Both the position numbers and the translations under genes were made by a program. Below are positions 17,940-25,198 of a stretch of DNA of 64,000 nt, in pieces. Origin of the DNA: Promicromonospora sp. MEB111 (GTDB lineage: Bacteria > Actinomycetota > Actinomycetes > Actinomycetales > Cellulomonadaceae); assembly GCF_030209445.1 (NCBI RefSeq), contig NZ_JARVSD010000003.1, forward strand, positions 310,001 to 374,000, in the 5' to 3' direction. Below the pieces are notes generated by a model. It saw nothing but the letters and a program-made list of their open reading frames with translations. It was not told where the DNA came from and did no database searches. Position 1 is the stretch's first letter; the number at the start of each line of letters is the position of its first letter.

Positions 17940-18383
17940 ATGAGCGACTACACGAAAGTCCCCGTCAGAGGGGTCAAGGGTGCTGGTGTGTTCGTCATCG
18001 TCGCCGCGATCATCATGATCGTGGCGGGGATCGCCGTGTGGATTCTCGTCGCGACGCAGCTCTCGGCAGAGAAGATCACCGTCTCCGACGACTCCACGTT
18101 CATGGGAGGCGTCTTCGCAGGTCAGCAGGTGCAGGGACCGCTCACGGCCTACGCCCAGGCGGACATCATCAACCACCACGCCCTCGAGGCGTCCGGCGGG
18201 GCGACGTACGCCGAGCTGGAGCAGGACGACCCCGTCCGCGACACCGTGATGGACGCGTCGTTCCTGCGTGCGTCGCTGTTCACCTCGGTGGTCGCGTTCG
18301 GGGTCTGTGCCCTGGTGGTCGGGCTCGGGATCGTCCTGGGCGTGATCGGGGGAGCACTGCAGAGACTGGCCCGGACCCCCTAG
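17940..18383 (+). CDS. Small membrane protein with two transmembrane segments, function unknown
   Basis: A 147-residue protein. Helix one is GVFVIVAAIIMIVAGIAVWILVAT (residues 17-40). An extracytoplasmic loop of about 65 residues follows (SAEKITVSDDSTFMGGVFAGQQVQGPLTAYAQADIINHH...), then helix two (SVVAFGVCALVVGLGIVLGVIGGAL). The loop lacks cysteines and enzyme motifs. Similar two-helix proteins are widespread in actinobacteria without known function. Its stop codon shares a CTAG tetranucleotide with the stop of the convergent neighbour, leaving no intergenic space. Confidence 0.75.
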   Translation: MSDYTKVPVRGVKGAGVFVIVAAIIMIVAGIAVWILVATQLSAEKITVSDDSTFMGGVFAGQQVQGPLTAYAQADIINHHALEASGGATYAELEQDDPVRDTVMDASFLRASLFTSVVAFGVCALVVGLGIVLGVIGGALQRLARTP

Positions 18384-19015
18384 CGCCGTCGGACGCTGGA
18401 GATCACGGAACCGGCGACGAGGATCACGCCCGCGGCGCCGAGCAGCACGATCAGGGCCACGCCCAGGTCGAACACCACGCCGGCCGCGACCGCGAGGATC
18501 CCCAGCCCGACCGCGATGACGATCAGGCCCCACACCGCCGTCCCCACGCGCGGGCCGCGCCTGGGGGCGGCGGGAGCCGACGGCTGCCCGGGCTGGACCG
18601 CCGGGGTGGGGCGGGCCGGCGCCGGCTGTGCCGTGGCCGGGCCGCTGCCCGACGGCGAAGGGGTCGCCCTCGGCGCCGAGGTCGCCCCGGGCGCCGGCTC
18701 GCGCAGGGGCGCGAGGGGGTCGGAGTCGTCCCGCACGGGGGCGTCGTGGACCTCGGCCGCGGCGGCCTCCGCCTCGACCCGCGCCGCGGCGATGCCGTAG
18801 GCGGGGTGCACCTCGCCCTCCGGTGCGGCGGCCTCGGGCACGTGCTGGGTGTCGTCCAGCGCGATCTTCTGGGTCGGCGGGGTGGCCTGGGCCGGCAGCA
18901 CCTCGGTGTCCGGGTCGTTCGTGGTCGTGTGGTCCATGTTCTCGCTCGTGTCCTGGCCCTCGGGCCCGCCGGTGGTCTCGCTCGGGTTCTTCCGGTCGTT
19001 CGTCTGGTCGGTCAT
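18380..19015 (-). CDS. Pro/Ala-rich protein with C-terminal transmembrane pair, function unknown
   Basis: A 211-residue protein. The first ~140 residues are acidic to Pro/Ala-rich and look disordered (MTDQTNDRKNPSETTGG...PAQPAPARPTPAV). The C-terminus carries two close hydrophobic segments (VGTAVWGLIVIAVGLGILAVAAGVVF and GVALIVLLGAAGVILVAGSVI) and ends SSVRRR. The ATG at 19015 lies 11 bases after the stop of the PspC gene on the same strand, so it is probably part of that envelope-stress operon. I recognise no named domain beyond this layout. Confidence 0.75.
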   Translation of the reverse strand: MTDQTNDRKNPSETTGGPEGQDTSENMDHTTTNDPDTEVLPAQATPPTQKIALDDTQHVPEAAAPEGEVHPAYGIAAARVEAEAAAAEVHDAPVRDDSDPLAPLREPAPGATSAPRATPSPSGSGPATAQPAPARPTPAVQPGQPSAPAAPRRGPRVGTAVWGLIVIAVGLGILAVAAGVVFDLGVALIVLLGAAGVILVAGSVISSVRRR

Positions 19016-19026
19016 GGCGTGCTCCC

Positions 19027-20646
19027 TCAGTTGCTCTCGGAGACGATGACCTCGCCCGCGCCGGCCTCGATGTCGAGGCTGAGCACGGCGCCGTCGTCGC
19101 CGACCTCGTCGCTGGCGAAGTAGTTGTCGGAGCCGACGCCGCTCGTGGAGCGGTCCTGGTCGTCGACGTTCCACTGGACGACCCCGGCGGCGACGTAGGC
19201 GTTCGCCTCGACCGCCACGTCCTTCGGCACGATCACGGAGGTCTGGCCCGCGCCGAGCTGGATGGGCACCACGACCGGGTCGCCGGGCTCGACCCGGGAC
19301 AGGTTGAGCTCCGACAGGTCGATGGTCGGGTCGCCCCACTGCACGAAGAAGCCGTTCTCTGCCTCGCGCACCGTCTGGACGGCGATCGTCCCCTCGGTGA
19401 TCGAGGCGGCGTCCGGGTTGTCGTTCTCGGTGATGATGCCCTCGATCTCCTGCCCGTTCACCACGGCGTCGTCCACCCAGTCACGGGTGGGGGTGCCGGC
19501 GACGCCCACGTACGTGACACCGAACAGCAGGGCGACGATCGCGAAGAAGCCGAGCACACCGCTGGTGCGGCCGCGCAGGCCCGAGACGAGGATCGCGACG
19601 CCGAGCGCCACGGTGCCGAGGCCCAGCCAGGCGGCCAGGAACCCCACGCCGCCGTCGATCAGGTAGCCGCCGCCGCCCAGGCGCTCGACCGCCAGCAGCA
19701 GCGCGCCGGCCAGCAGGATCACGCCGAGCGTGATGCCGACGGCGGTGCCACCCGGACCCCGCGACGTGCGCACCGGCGGTGCGGTGTAGACCGGCTGCGG
19801 CGGGTGCGTCGCGGCCGGGCGGTACGGGGACTGCAGCGACTGGCCCTGGTGCCGGGGACCGGCGCCGGTCGCGTAGACCAGGCCCTCGTTGCGGCGGTAG
19901 TCGACCTGCGGCGCCGGTGCGAACGGGGCGGTGGTGCCGGACGGCGCGCCCGGCGTCGGGGTACCGACAGGGGTACCCGCCGTGGGCGCACCCGGGGTCG
20001 GTGCCCCCGGCACGCCGGGGGCGGTGCCCTGGCGCCGGGCCACGTTGTTGTCCCGCGAGCGCTGCACGCCCTGGACGATCAGGTAGAGCACCACCCCGAC
20101 CACGGCGAGCCAGAAGATGACGGCGAGCCACTCCCAGCCACCGTCGTCCCACCAGCCCAGCGGGCCGCCCCAGGCGAACCCGACCAGGAAGACGGCCACC
20201 GCGCCGAGCATCGCGACGTCGAAGTTGCCGCGGATCGCCTCTTGCAGGTGGATGCGCCCGTCGCGCTCGGGGAGCAGCGCCCAGGCGACGCCGTACGCGA
20301 CGAGGCCGAGGCCGCCGAGGAAGAAGCTGATGATCAGCAGGCCGCGCACCAGCAGCGGGTCCCAGCCGATGCGCTCGGCGACGCCGCCGGCGACGCCGCC
20401 CACCCAGCGCTGGTCGGAGCGGGGGAACAGGCCGCGGCGGATCGAGGCGAAGAAGCCGGTCTCCGGGTAGGGCTGCTGGCCGGGGGCGGCCGGTGCAGGG
20501 CCGACGTTCGGGTCGGCGGCTGCGTCAGGTGCGGGGCTCGTCGCCGGGTCTGCGGGGTCCGGGCCGACAGACCTGGCGTCGGCCGGGCCACCCGGCTCTC
20601 TCGTGGCGTCCTCGGGACGCGTCTCGTCGGTGCTCATGACATCCAT
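19027..20646 (-). CDS. PspC domain membrane protein with LiaF-like C-terminal region
   Basis: A 539-residue protein. An N-terminal PspC domain (about residues 75-150: GLFPRSDQRWVGGVAGGVAERIGWDPLLVRGLLIISFFLGG) is followed by further membrane helices and a Pro/Thr/Gly-rich cytoplasmic linker (PGAPTPGAPTAGTPVG...). A second cluster of hydrophobic segments follows (about residues 300-420), then a C-terminal beta-rich domain with regularly spaced short strands (PVVVPIQLGAGQTSVIVPKDVAVEANAYVAAGV) like the LiaF/DUF2154 toastrack. It is divergent from a PspC-containing kinase and LuxR-type regulator, so it is the probable LiaF-like partner of that system. Starts at 20646 and 20637 are both possible. 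Confidence 0.85.
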   Translation of the reverse strand: MDVMSTDETRPEDATREPGGPADARSVGPDPADPATSPAPDAAADPNVGPAPAAPGQQPYPETGFFASIRRGLFPRSDQRWVGGVAGGVAERIGWDPLLVRGLLIISFFLGGLGLVAYGVAWALLPERDGRIHLQEAIRGNFDVAMLGAVAVFLVGFAWGGPLGWWDDGGWEWLAVIFWLAVVGVVLYLIVQGVQRSRDNNVARRQGTAPGVPGAPTPGAPTAGTPVGTPTPGAPSGTTAPFAPAPQVDYRRNEGLVYATGAGPRHQGQSLQSPYRPAATHPPQPVYTAPPVRTSRGPGGTAVGITLGVILLAGALLLAVERLGGGGYLIDGGVGFLAAWLGLGTVALGVAILVSGLRGRTSGVLGFFAIVALLFGVTYVGVAGTPTRDWVDDAVVNGQEIEGIITENDNPDAASITEGTIAVQTVREAENGFFVQWGDPTIDLSELNLSRVEPGDPVVVPIQLGAGQTSVIVPKDVAVEANAYVAAGVVQWNVDDQDRSTSGVGSDNYFASDEVGDDGAVLSLDIEAGAGEVIVSESN

Positions 20647-20773
20647 GCTTGTCGACCGGCGGCGGATCCGGCATCGGGACCTGCCCTGAACCGACCCTGG
20701 TTACCCCCGCGCGGGACCCTGAGATCCAGGCTCAGCCATGTTCAGGGGAGTGCGGACATGTGACGATCAGGGT

Positions 20774-22276
20774 GTGAACCAAAGACTCACCCTCCGCAGA
20801 CCCGGCAAGGCCGGGCCGGGACACAGCGGCCGCTGGCTGGCCGGCGTGGCCGCCGGCCTGGCGGCGCACACCGGCCTGCCGGTGTGGCTGGTCCGGGTCG
20901 CGTTCGTCGTGCTCAGCGGGTTCGCCGGGGCCGGTGTGGTCGCCTATGTCTTCTGGTGGGTGACGATCCCCGCGGGCGTCCCGACCGTGCCCGTCGCCGC
21001 CGTGCCCACCGACCGCGCCCGTCTCGCGCCGCGCCTGACCACCGACGCGGACGCCGACGCGGGTGCGCAGGAACGCAACGCCGCCTCCCTCGCCGAGCGC
21101 ATGCGGCTGTCCGGGCCGGTCTCCCGGCTCGCGGCGCGCGACATCTGGCTCGGCGTGGCCCTGCTGTCCGGCGCGGCGCTGCTCGTCGCGTACCGCGCGG
21201 GCTGGGACCCGGTCGCGTCCTGGGTGCTGCCCGCCCTCATCGGGCTCGGCGGCGTGGCCCTGGCCTGGAGCCAGATCGACGCGACCGACCGGGACCGCTG
21301 GGTGGGCGGGTCGGGCACCGGCTCGCTCCTGCGCTCGCGGACGGCGTTGCTGCGGCTCGCCGGCGGCGTGGTGCTGACCATGCTGGGCGTGCTGATGCTC
21401 GTGGGCCAGGACACGCCCGTGAGCGTGCTGATGCAGGCCACGGTCGCGTCGGTCGCGATGGTGGCGGGTCTCGTGCTCGTGTCGGTGCCGTGGTGGATCC
21501 GGCTCGTGCGGCAGCTCGGCGACGAGCGCGCCGCCCGCGCCCGCGAGTCCGAGCGCGCCGACATCGCCGCCCACCTGCACGACTCCGTGCTGCAGACCCT
21601 GGCCCTGATCCGGTCGCAGGCCAACGACCCCGAGGCCGTCTCCCGCATGGCCCGCGCCCAGGAGCGCGAGCTGCGCGGCTGGCTCTACGACGACCGGCGG
21701 GAGCCGGGCACGTCCGTGGCCGCCGAGCTGAAGGACCTGGTCGCCGAGATCGAGGACGCCGTGGCGCCGCTCACCGTCGAGACCGTGGTCGTGGGCGACT
21801 GCCCGCCCACCGAGTGCACCGCCGCGCTGCTGCAGGCCGCGCGCGAGGCGCTGCTCAACGCGTTCAAGCACGGCAAGCCGCCCGTGTCGGTGTACCTGGA
21901 GGTCACGGACGCCGTGGCCGAGGTGTTCGTCCGCGACCGCGGCGACGGCTTCGACCTCGACGAGATCGCGGTCGACCGGTTCGGCGTCCGCGAGTCGATC
22001 CTCGGGCGGGTGCGTCGGCGTGGCGGCACCGCCGAGGTCGTCAGCCGGGAAGGATGGGGTACCGAGGTACGGCTGCGGATGCCGCTGGAGAAGCCCGCGA
22101 ACGGCGAACGTCGGCCCGCGAACGGCGACCGGAAGCCGGGGAACGGCGACCGCAAGCCCGGGAACGGCGACCGCAAGCCCGCGGGCGGCGAGAAGAAGAC
22201 CGAGAAGAACGGCAGGGCGCGGGCCGAGACGGCCCCTGACGCCGTGCCCACCACAGCGGAAGGTGCGACGAGATGA
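20774..22276 (+). CDS. PspC-domain sensor histidine kinase (LiaS/NarL family)
   Basis: A 500-residue kinase from GTG 20774; an in-frame ATG at 20738 would add 12 residues. A PspC domain comes first (RWLAGVAAGLAAHTGLPVWLVRVAFVVLSGFAGAG). About four more membrane segments follow, then a HisKA_3-type phosphoacceptor helix (DIAAHLHDSVLQTLALI, His269) and a HATPase domain (REALLNAFKHG N-box, VFVRDRGDGFDLD G1, SREGWGTEVRLRMP). After the kinase core is a basic, hydrophilic tail encoded by five 21-base repeats. Overlaps the response regulator gene by ATGA. Together with the divergent PspC protein it forms a LiaFSR-like envelope-stress module. Confidence 0.92.
   Translation: MNQRLTLRRPGKAGPGHSGRWLAGVAAGLAAHTGLPVWLVRVAFVVLSGFAGAGVVAYVFWWVTIPAGVPTVPVAAVPTDRARLAPRLTTDADADAGAQERNAASLAERMRLSGPVSRLAARDIWLGVALLSGAALLVAYRAGWDPVASWVLPALIGLGGVALAWSQIDATDRDRWVGGSGTGSLLRSRTALLRLAGGVVLTMLGVLMLVGQDTPVSVLMQATVASVAMVAGLVLVSVPWWIRLVRQLGDERAARARESERADIAAHLHDSVLQTLALIRSQANDPEAVSRMARAQERELRGWLYDDRREPGTSVAAELKDLVAEIEDAVAPLTVETVVVGDCPPTECTAALLQAAREALLNAFKHGKPPVSVYLEVTDAVAEVFVRDRGDGFDLDEIAVDRFGVRESILGRVRRRGGTAEVVSREGWGTEVRLRMPLEKPANGERRPANGDRKPGNGDRKPGNGDRKPAGGEKKTEKNGRARAETAPDAVPTTAEGATR
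22094..22198 (+). repeat. Five 21-bp tandem repeats inside the kinase gene
   Basis: Units start at 22094, 22115, 22136, 22157 and 22178. The middle ones are almost identical (CCCGGGAACGGCGACCGCAAG consensus, split here as CCCGGGAACGGC then GACCGCAAG). They encode a PANGDRK/PGNGDRK heptad tail of alternating charges after the HATPase domain. The period keeps the frame, so copy number can change without breaking the protein. Confidence 0.85.
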
Positions 22277-22968
22277 CAACCCAGGCGACGGCGTCGGGCG
22301 GCGGGCTGGTGCCGCTCCCGGTACCGGTGGTGCTCGTGGACGACCACCACCTGTTCCGCACGGGCGTGCGCGCCTCGCTGGACGACCGCGTGACCGTGGT
22401 CGGCGAGGCGTCCGACGTGGACACCGCCGTGGCCCAGGTGCACGAGCACCGCCCGCCCGTGGTGCTGCTCGACGTGCACCTGCCCGGCGGCAACGGCGGC
22501 GGCGGGGCCGAGGTGGTGCAGCGCTGCGCCGACCTGCTCACCGACGGCGTGCGGTTCCTCGCGCTGTCCGTGTCCGACGCCGCGGAGGACGTCGTCTCCG
22601 TCATCCGGGCGGGTGCCCGAGGGTATGTCACGAAGAACATCGCGCCGTCGGAGCTGTCGTCCGCGGTGGTGCAGGTGGCCGGTGGTGACGCCGTCTTCTC
22701 GCCGCGGCTGGCCGGGTTCGTGCTGGACGCGTTCGGCGCCTCCGCGAACGACATCGCGGTGGCCGACGACGAGCTCGACCGCCTCTCGAAGCGCGAGCAG
22801 GAGGTCATGCGGCTCATCGCGCGCGGGTACTCCTACCGCGAGGTGGCGAGCGAGCTGTTCATCTCGATCAAGACGGTCGAGACGCACGTGAGCGCGGTGC
22901 TCCGCAAGCTGCAGCTCTCGTCCCGGTACGAGCTGACCCGCTGGGCGGTGGCCCGCCGCCTGCTGTAG
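22273..22968 (+). CDS. LuxR/NarL-type response regulator
   Basis: A 231-residue regulator. The receiver domain starts VPVVLVDDHHLFRTGVRASL with acidic pair DD, phospho-acceptor Asp67 in VVLLDVHLPGG, switch Ser in LALSVSDA and Lys in GYVTKNIA. The C-terminal LuxR helix-turn-helix is LSKREQEVMRLIARGYSYREVASELFISIKTVETHVSAVLRKL. Paired with the preceding PspC kinase (ATGA overlap). By analogy with LiaR-like regulators it probably controls the PspC genes in this locus; no obvious repeated operator was pinned down in the 127-base divergent promoter region. Confidence 0.93.
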   Translation: MTTQATASGGGLVPLPVPVVLVDDHHLFRTGVRASLDDRVTVVGEASDVDTAVAQVHEHRPPVVLLDVHLPGGNGGGGAEVVQRCADLLTDGVRFLALSVSDAAEDVVSVIRAGARGYVTKNIAPSELSSAVVQVAGGDAVFSPRLAGFVLDAFGASANDIAVADDELDRLSKREQEVMRLIARGYSYREVASELFISIKTVETHVSAVLRKLQLSSRYELTRWAVARRLL

Positions 22969-22974
22969 TGGTTC

Positions 22975-23038
22975 CGTTGAGTGCTGGATGTTCGTCCGGT
23001 TGATGGCCTTCGCGCAGGCGAAAGTCCAGCACTCAACG
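22975..23038. terminator. Hairpin between convergent genes sharing arms with palindrome 2 (palindrome 3)
   Basis: Outer arms 22975-22988 and 23025-23038 (14 bases, CGTTGAGTGCTGGA and its complement) are perfect and identical to the outer arms of the hairpin at 10551-10613. The interior (22989-23024) pairs only partly. It fills the junction between the response regulator stop (22968) and the cysG stop (23041). Confidence 0.65.
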
Positions 23039-23040
23039 AG

Positions 23041-24345
23041 CTAGGGGGTTGGCCAGGCCGGGCTGAGGCGGACCACGTCGCCGACCACGATGATGGCCGG
23101 GGGCTTGACGCCCGCCGCCGCGGCGCGGGCCGCGATCGTGGACAGGGTGCCGACCGTGACGCGCTGGCGCGGGCCGTAGCCGTCCTCGACCACGGCGGCC
23201 GGGGTGTCGGCCGGGCGGTCGGCGGTGATCAGTGCCGTCGCCGTGTCGGCCAGGTGGGTCACGCCCATGAGCAGCACGAGCGTGTGGTCGGGGCCGCCCG
23301 GCACCTGCGCGGCGCCGTCGTGCCCGGTCAGGACGCTGAAGCCGCGGGCGATGCCGCGGTGGGTCACCGGGATACCGACGGCCGCCGGCACGGAGACCGC
23401 CGACGTCACGCCCGGCACCACCTCGACCGCGATGTCCGCCGCGCGGCAGGCCGCGAGCTCCTCGCCCCCGCGGCCGAACACATACGGGTCGCCGCCCTTG
23501 AGGCGCACGACGTCGCGGCCCGCCCGCGCGTGCTGGACCAGCAGCGCGTTGATCTCGTGCTGCGGCACCGGGTGGTTCCCGCTGGTCTTGCCGACGTCGA
23601 TCACCTCGACCTCGGGCGCGAGCTCGTCGAGCAGGGCACGCGGGCCGAGCCGGTCCACGACGACGACGTCGGCCTGGGCCAGGACGCTCCGGCCCCGCGC
23701 CGTGATGAGGCCGGTGTCGCCCGGGCCACCGCCGACGAGCCAGACGCGGCCGGGCGCGGCCCCGTCCGCATCCGCACCTGCCCGAGCCCGCTGACGCCGC
23801 AGCGGCAGCGCGCCCGACTGGAGCTGACCCGCCACCGCGTCCCGGATCGCCCGCGCACGTCGCGGGTCCCGGCCGGCGGTCACGGCGACGGTCACCTCGG
23901 CGCCGTCGGTCAGGGTGGTTCGGGCCACGGCCGGGACCCACGCGCTGCCCACGGACGCGTCGCCCGCGGTGACGCAGAAGACCCGGGCGCGCTCGGCGTC
24001 GTCGGCCACCTGCTGGTCCGTGACCGCGGAACCCGTGGCCATGTGCGCGAGCCACGCGCCGTCGAGGTCGCCCGTGCGGTACTCGCGCCGCACCCATTGC
24101 ACGGTTCCCGGTGCGGGCTCGCCGTCCATGGGCTCCGACGCGACGGCGAGCCCCTGCTCGCCGAGCACCGTATGCGGCGCAACCACGCGCACCCGCGCGC
24201 CGGCGTCGACCAGGGAACGGACGCGGCGTGCGGCGACGGGCCCGCCACCGACCACGACGACGAGCCGGCCCGCGACCTTGAGCCCCAGCGGATAGATCTG
24301 GCCGGCGCCGGACTGTGCGGCCTCAGACCGTGCGGCATCAGACAT
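23041..24345 (-). CDS. cysG: Siroheme synthase-type fusion: precorrin-2 dehydrogenase plus uroporphyrinogen-III C-methyltransferase
   Basis: A 434-residue fusion. The N-terminal half is a precorrin-2 dehydrogenase/ferrochelatase-like Rossmann domain (LGLKVAGRLVVVVGGGPVAARRV). The C-terminal half (about residues 180-420) is SUMT: VWLVGGGPGDTGLITARG, VVVVDRLGPRALLDELAPE, LKGGDPYVFGRGGEE, EVVPGVTSAVSVPAAVGIPVTHRG. Makes siroheme, the cofactor of the sulfite reductase encoded two genes upstream. Its start ATG (24345) overlaps the cysH stop. The middle siroheme-synthase dimerisation segment looks short relative to enterobacterial CysG, so iron insertion may need another protein. Confidence 0.9.
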   Translation of the reverse strand: MSDAARSEAAQSGAGQIYPLGLKVAGRLVVVVGGGPVAARRVRSLVDAGARVRVVAPHTVLGEQGLAVASEPMDGEPAPGTVQWVRREYRTGDLDGAWLAHMATGSAVTDQQVADDAERARVFCVTAGDASVGSAWVPAVARTTLTDGAEVTVAVTAGRDPRRARAIRDAVAGQLQSGALPLRRQRARAGADADGAAPGRVWLVGGGPGDTGLITARGRSVLAQADVVVVDRLGPRALLDELAPEVEVIDVGKTSGNHPVPQHEINALLVQHARAGRDVVRLKGGDPYVFGRGGEELAACRAADIAVEVVPGVTSAVSVPAAVGIPVTHRGIARGFSVLTGHDGAAQVPGGPDHTLVLLMGVTHLADTATALITADRPADTPAAVVEDGYGPRQRVTVGTLSTIAARAAAAGVKPPAIIVVGDVVRLSPAWPTP

Positions 24346-25198
24346 GGAGACCACACTCGTCCTTGTCGCGCCCGGCCCAGCGGCCCGAGCGCGCGTCCTG
24401 CCCCGGCAGCGGGCGCGCGGTGCAGGGCTCGCAGCCGACGGACGGGTAGCCGTCGGTGAGCAGCGGGTTCACGATGAGCCCGTGCCGGGCCGCGTAGTCC
24501 GCGACCTGGTCGTCCGTCCACGCCGCGATCGGGTTGATCTTCACGACGCCGTTGCGCTCGTCCCAGGACACGAGGGGCGCGTTGGCCCGCGCCGCCGTCT
24601 CCTCGCGGCGCACGCCGGTGGCCCACGCCTCGTAGCCCTCCAGCGCCTTCTTCATCGGCGCGACCTTGCGCATCGCGCAGCAGGCCTCGGGGTCGGTGTC
24701 GTGCAGCCGGGGTCCGTAGGCGGCGTCCTGCTCGGCCACGGTCAGCTCGGGGCGCACGTCCACGACGTTCACGTCCAGCTCGATCTCCACGGCGCCCCGG
24801 GTGCCCAGGGTCTCCGCGAAGTGATAGCCCGTGTCGCCGAACAGCACGTCGACGAACGGGAGCTGCTGCGCCACCAGGTGCGACAGCACGGTGTCCTGCA
24901 TCGAGGAGGCCACGGCCATCCACGGGCCGAACTCGCGCACGGCCCAGGCGATGACGGCCGCGGCGTCCGCCTCGGGGCTGCCCGGGGAGGCGTGCAACTG
25001 GGCCTGGCCGCGCTCCACGACGGCCCGCAGCTCTTCCGGAGTCCGACGGCGGCGCGTGGCCCGGGCGGCCCGGCGGGCGTCACGGGTGCTCTCGCGGGCA
25101 GCGGCGCGGGCGCGGACCCGCGCCAGGCGCGGGTTCTCGCCCGGGCCGAGCCCGGAGAGCGCGAGAGAGGAGGCGGGCGCCTCGTCGGTGGCCGTCAT
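24338..25198 (-). CDS. cysH: Thioredoxin-dependent adenylylsulfate (APS) reductase
   Basis: Reduces APS to sulfite and AMP. The 286-residue protein has a PAPS-reductase-like fold (VASSMQDTVLSHLVAQ P-loop-like motif; LFGDTGYHFAETL). It keeps the four cysteines that mark the 4Fe-4S APS-reducing type: Cys173-Cys174 (EACCAMRKV) and Cys256-x2-Cys259 (GCEPCTARP). The catalytic C-terminal ECGLH (Cys282) is also present. PAPS-specific enzymes lack the two cysteine pairs, so APS is the likely substrate. The N-terminal ~70 residues are Arg/Ala-rich and probably disordered. Start overlaps the cysI stop by ATGA. Confidence 0.93.
   Translation of the reverse strand: MTATDEAPASSLALSGLGPGENPRLARVRARAAARESTRDARRAARATRRRRTPEELRAVVERGQAQLHASPGSPEADAAAVIAWAVREFGPWMAVASSMQDTVLSHLVAQQLPFVDVLFGDTGYHFAETLGTRGAVEIELDVNVVDVRPELTVAEQDAAYGPRLHDTDPEACCAMRKVAPMKKALEGYEAWATGVRREETAARANAPLVSWDERNGVVKINPIAAWTDDQVADYAARHGLIVNPLLTDGYPSVGCEPCTARPLPGQDARSGRWAGRDKDECGLHV

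Noticed and set aside
22094-22198. Possible CRISPR-like direct repeats.
   Set aside because: The repeats are contiguous without spacers and encode an in-frame heptad peptide inside the kinase gene.
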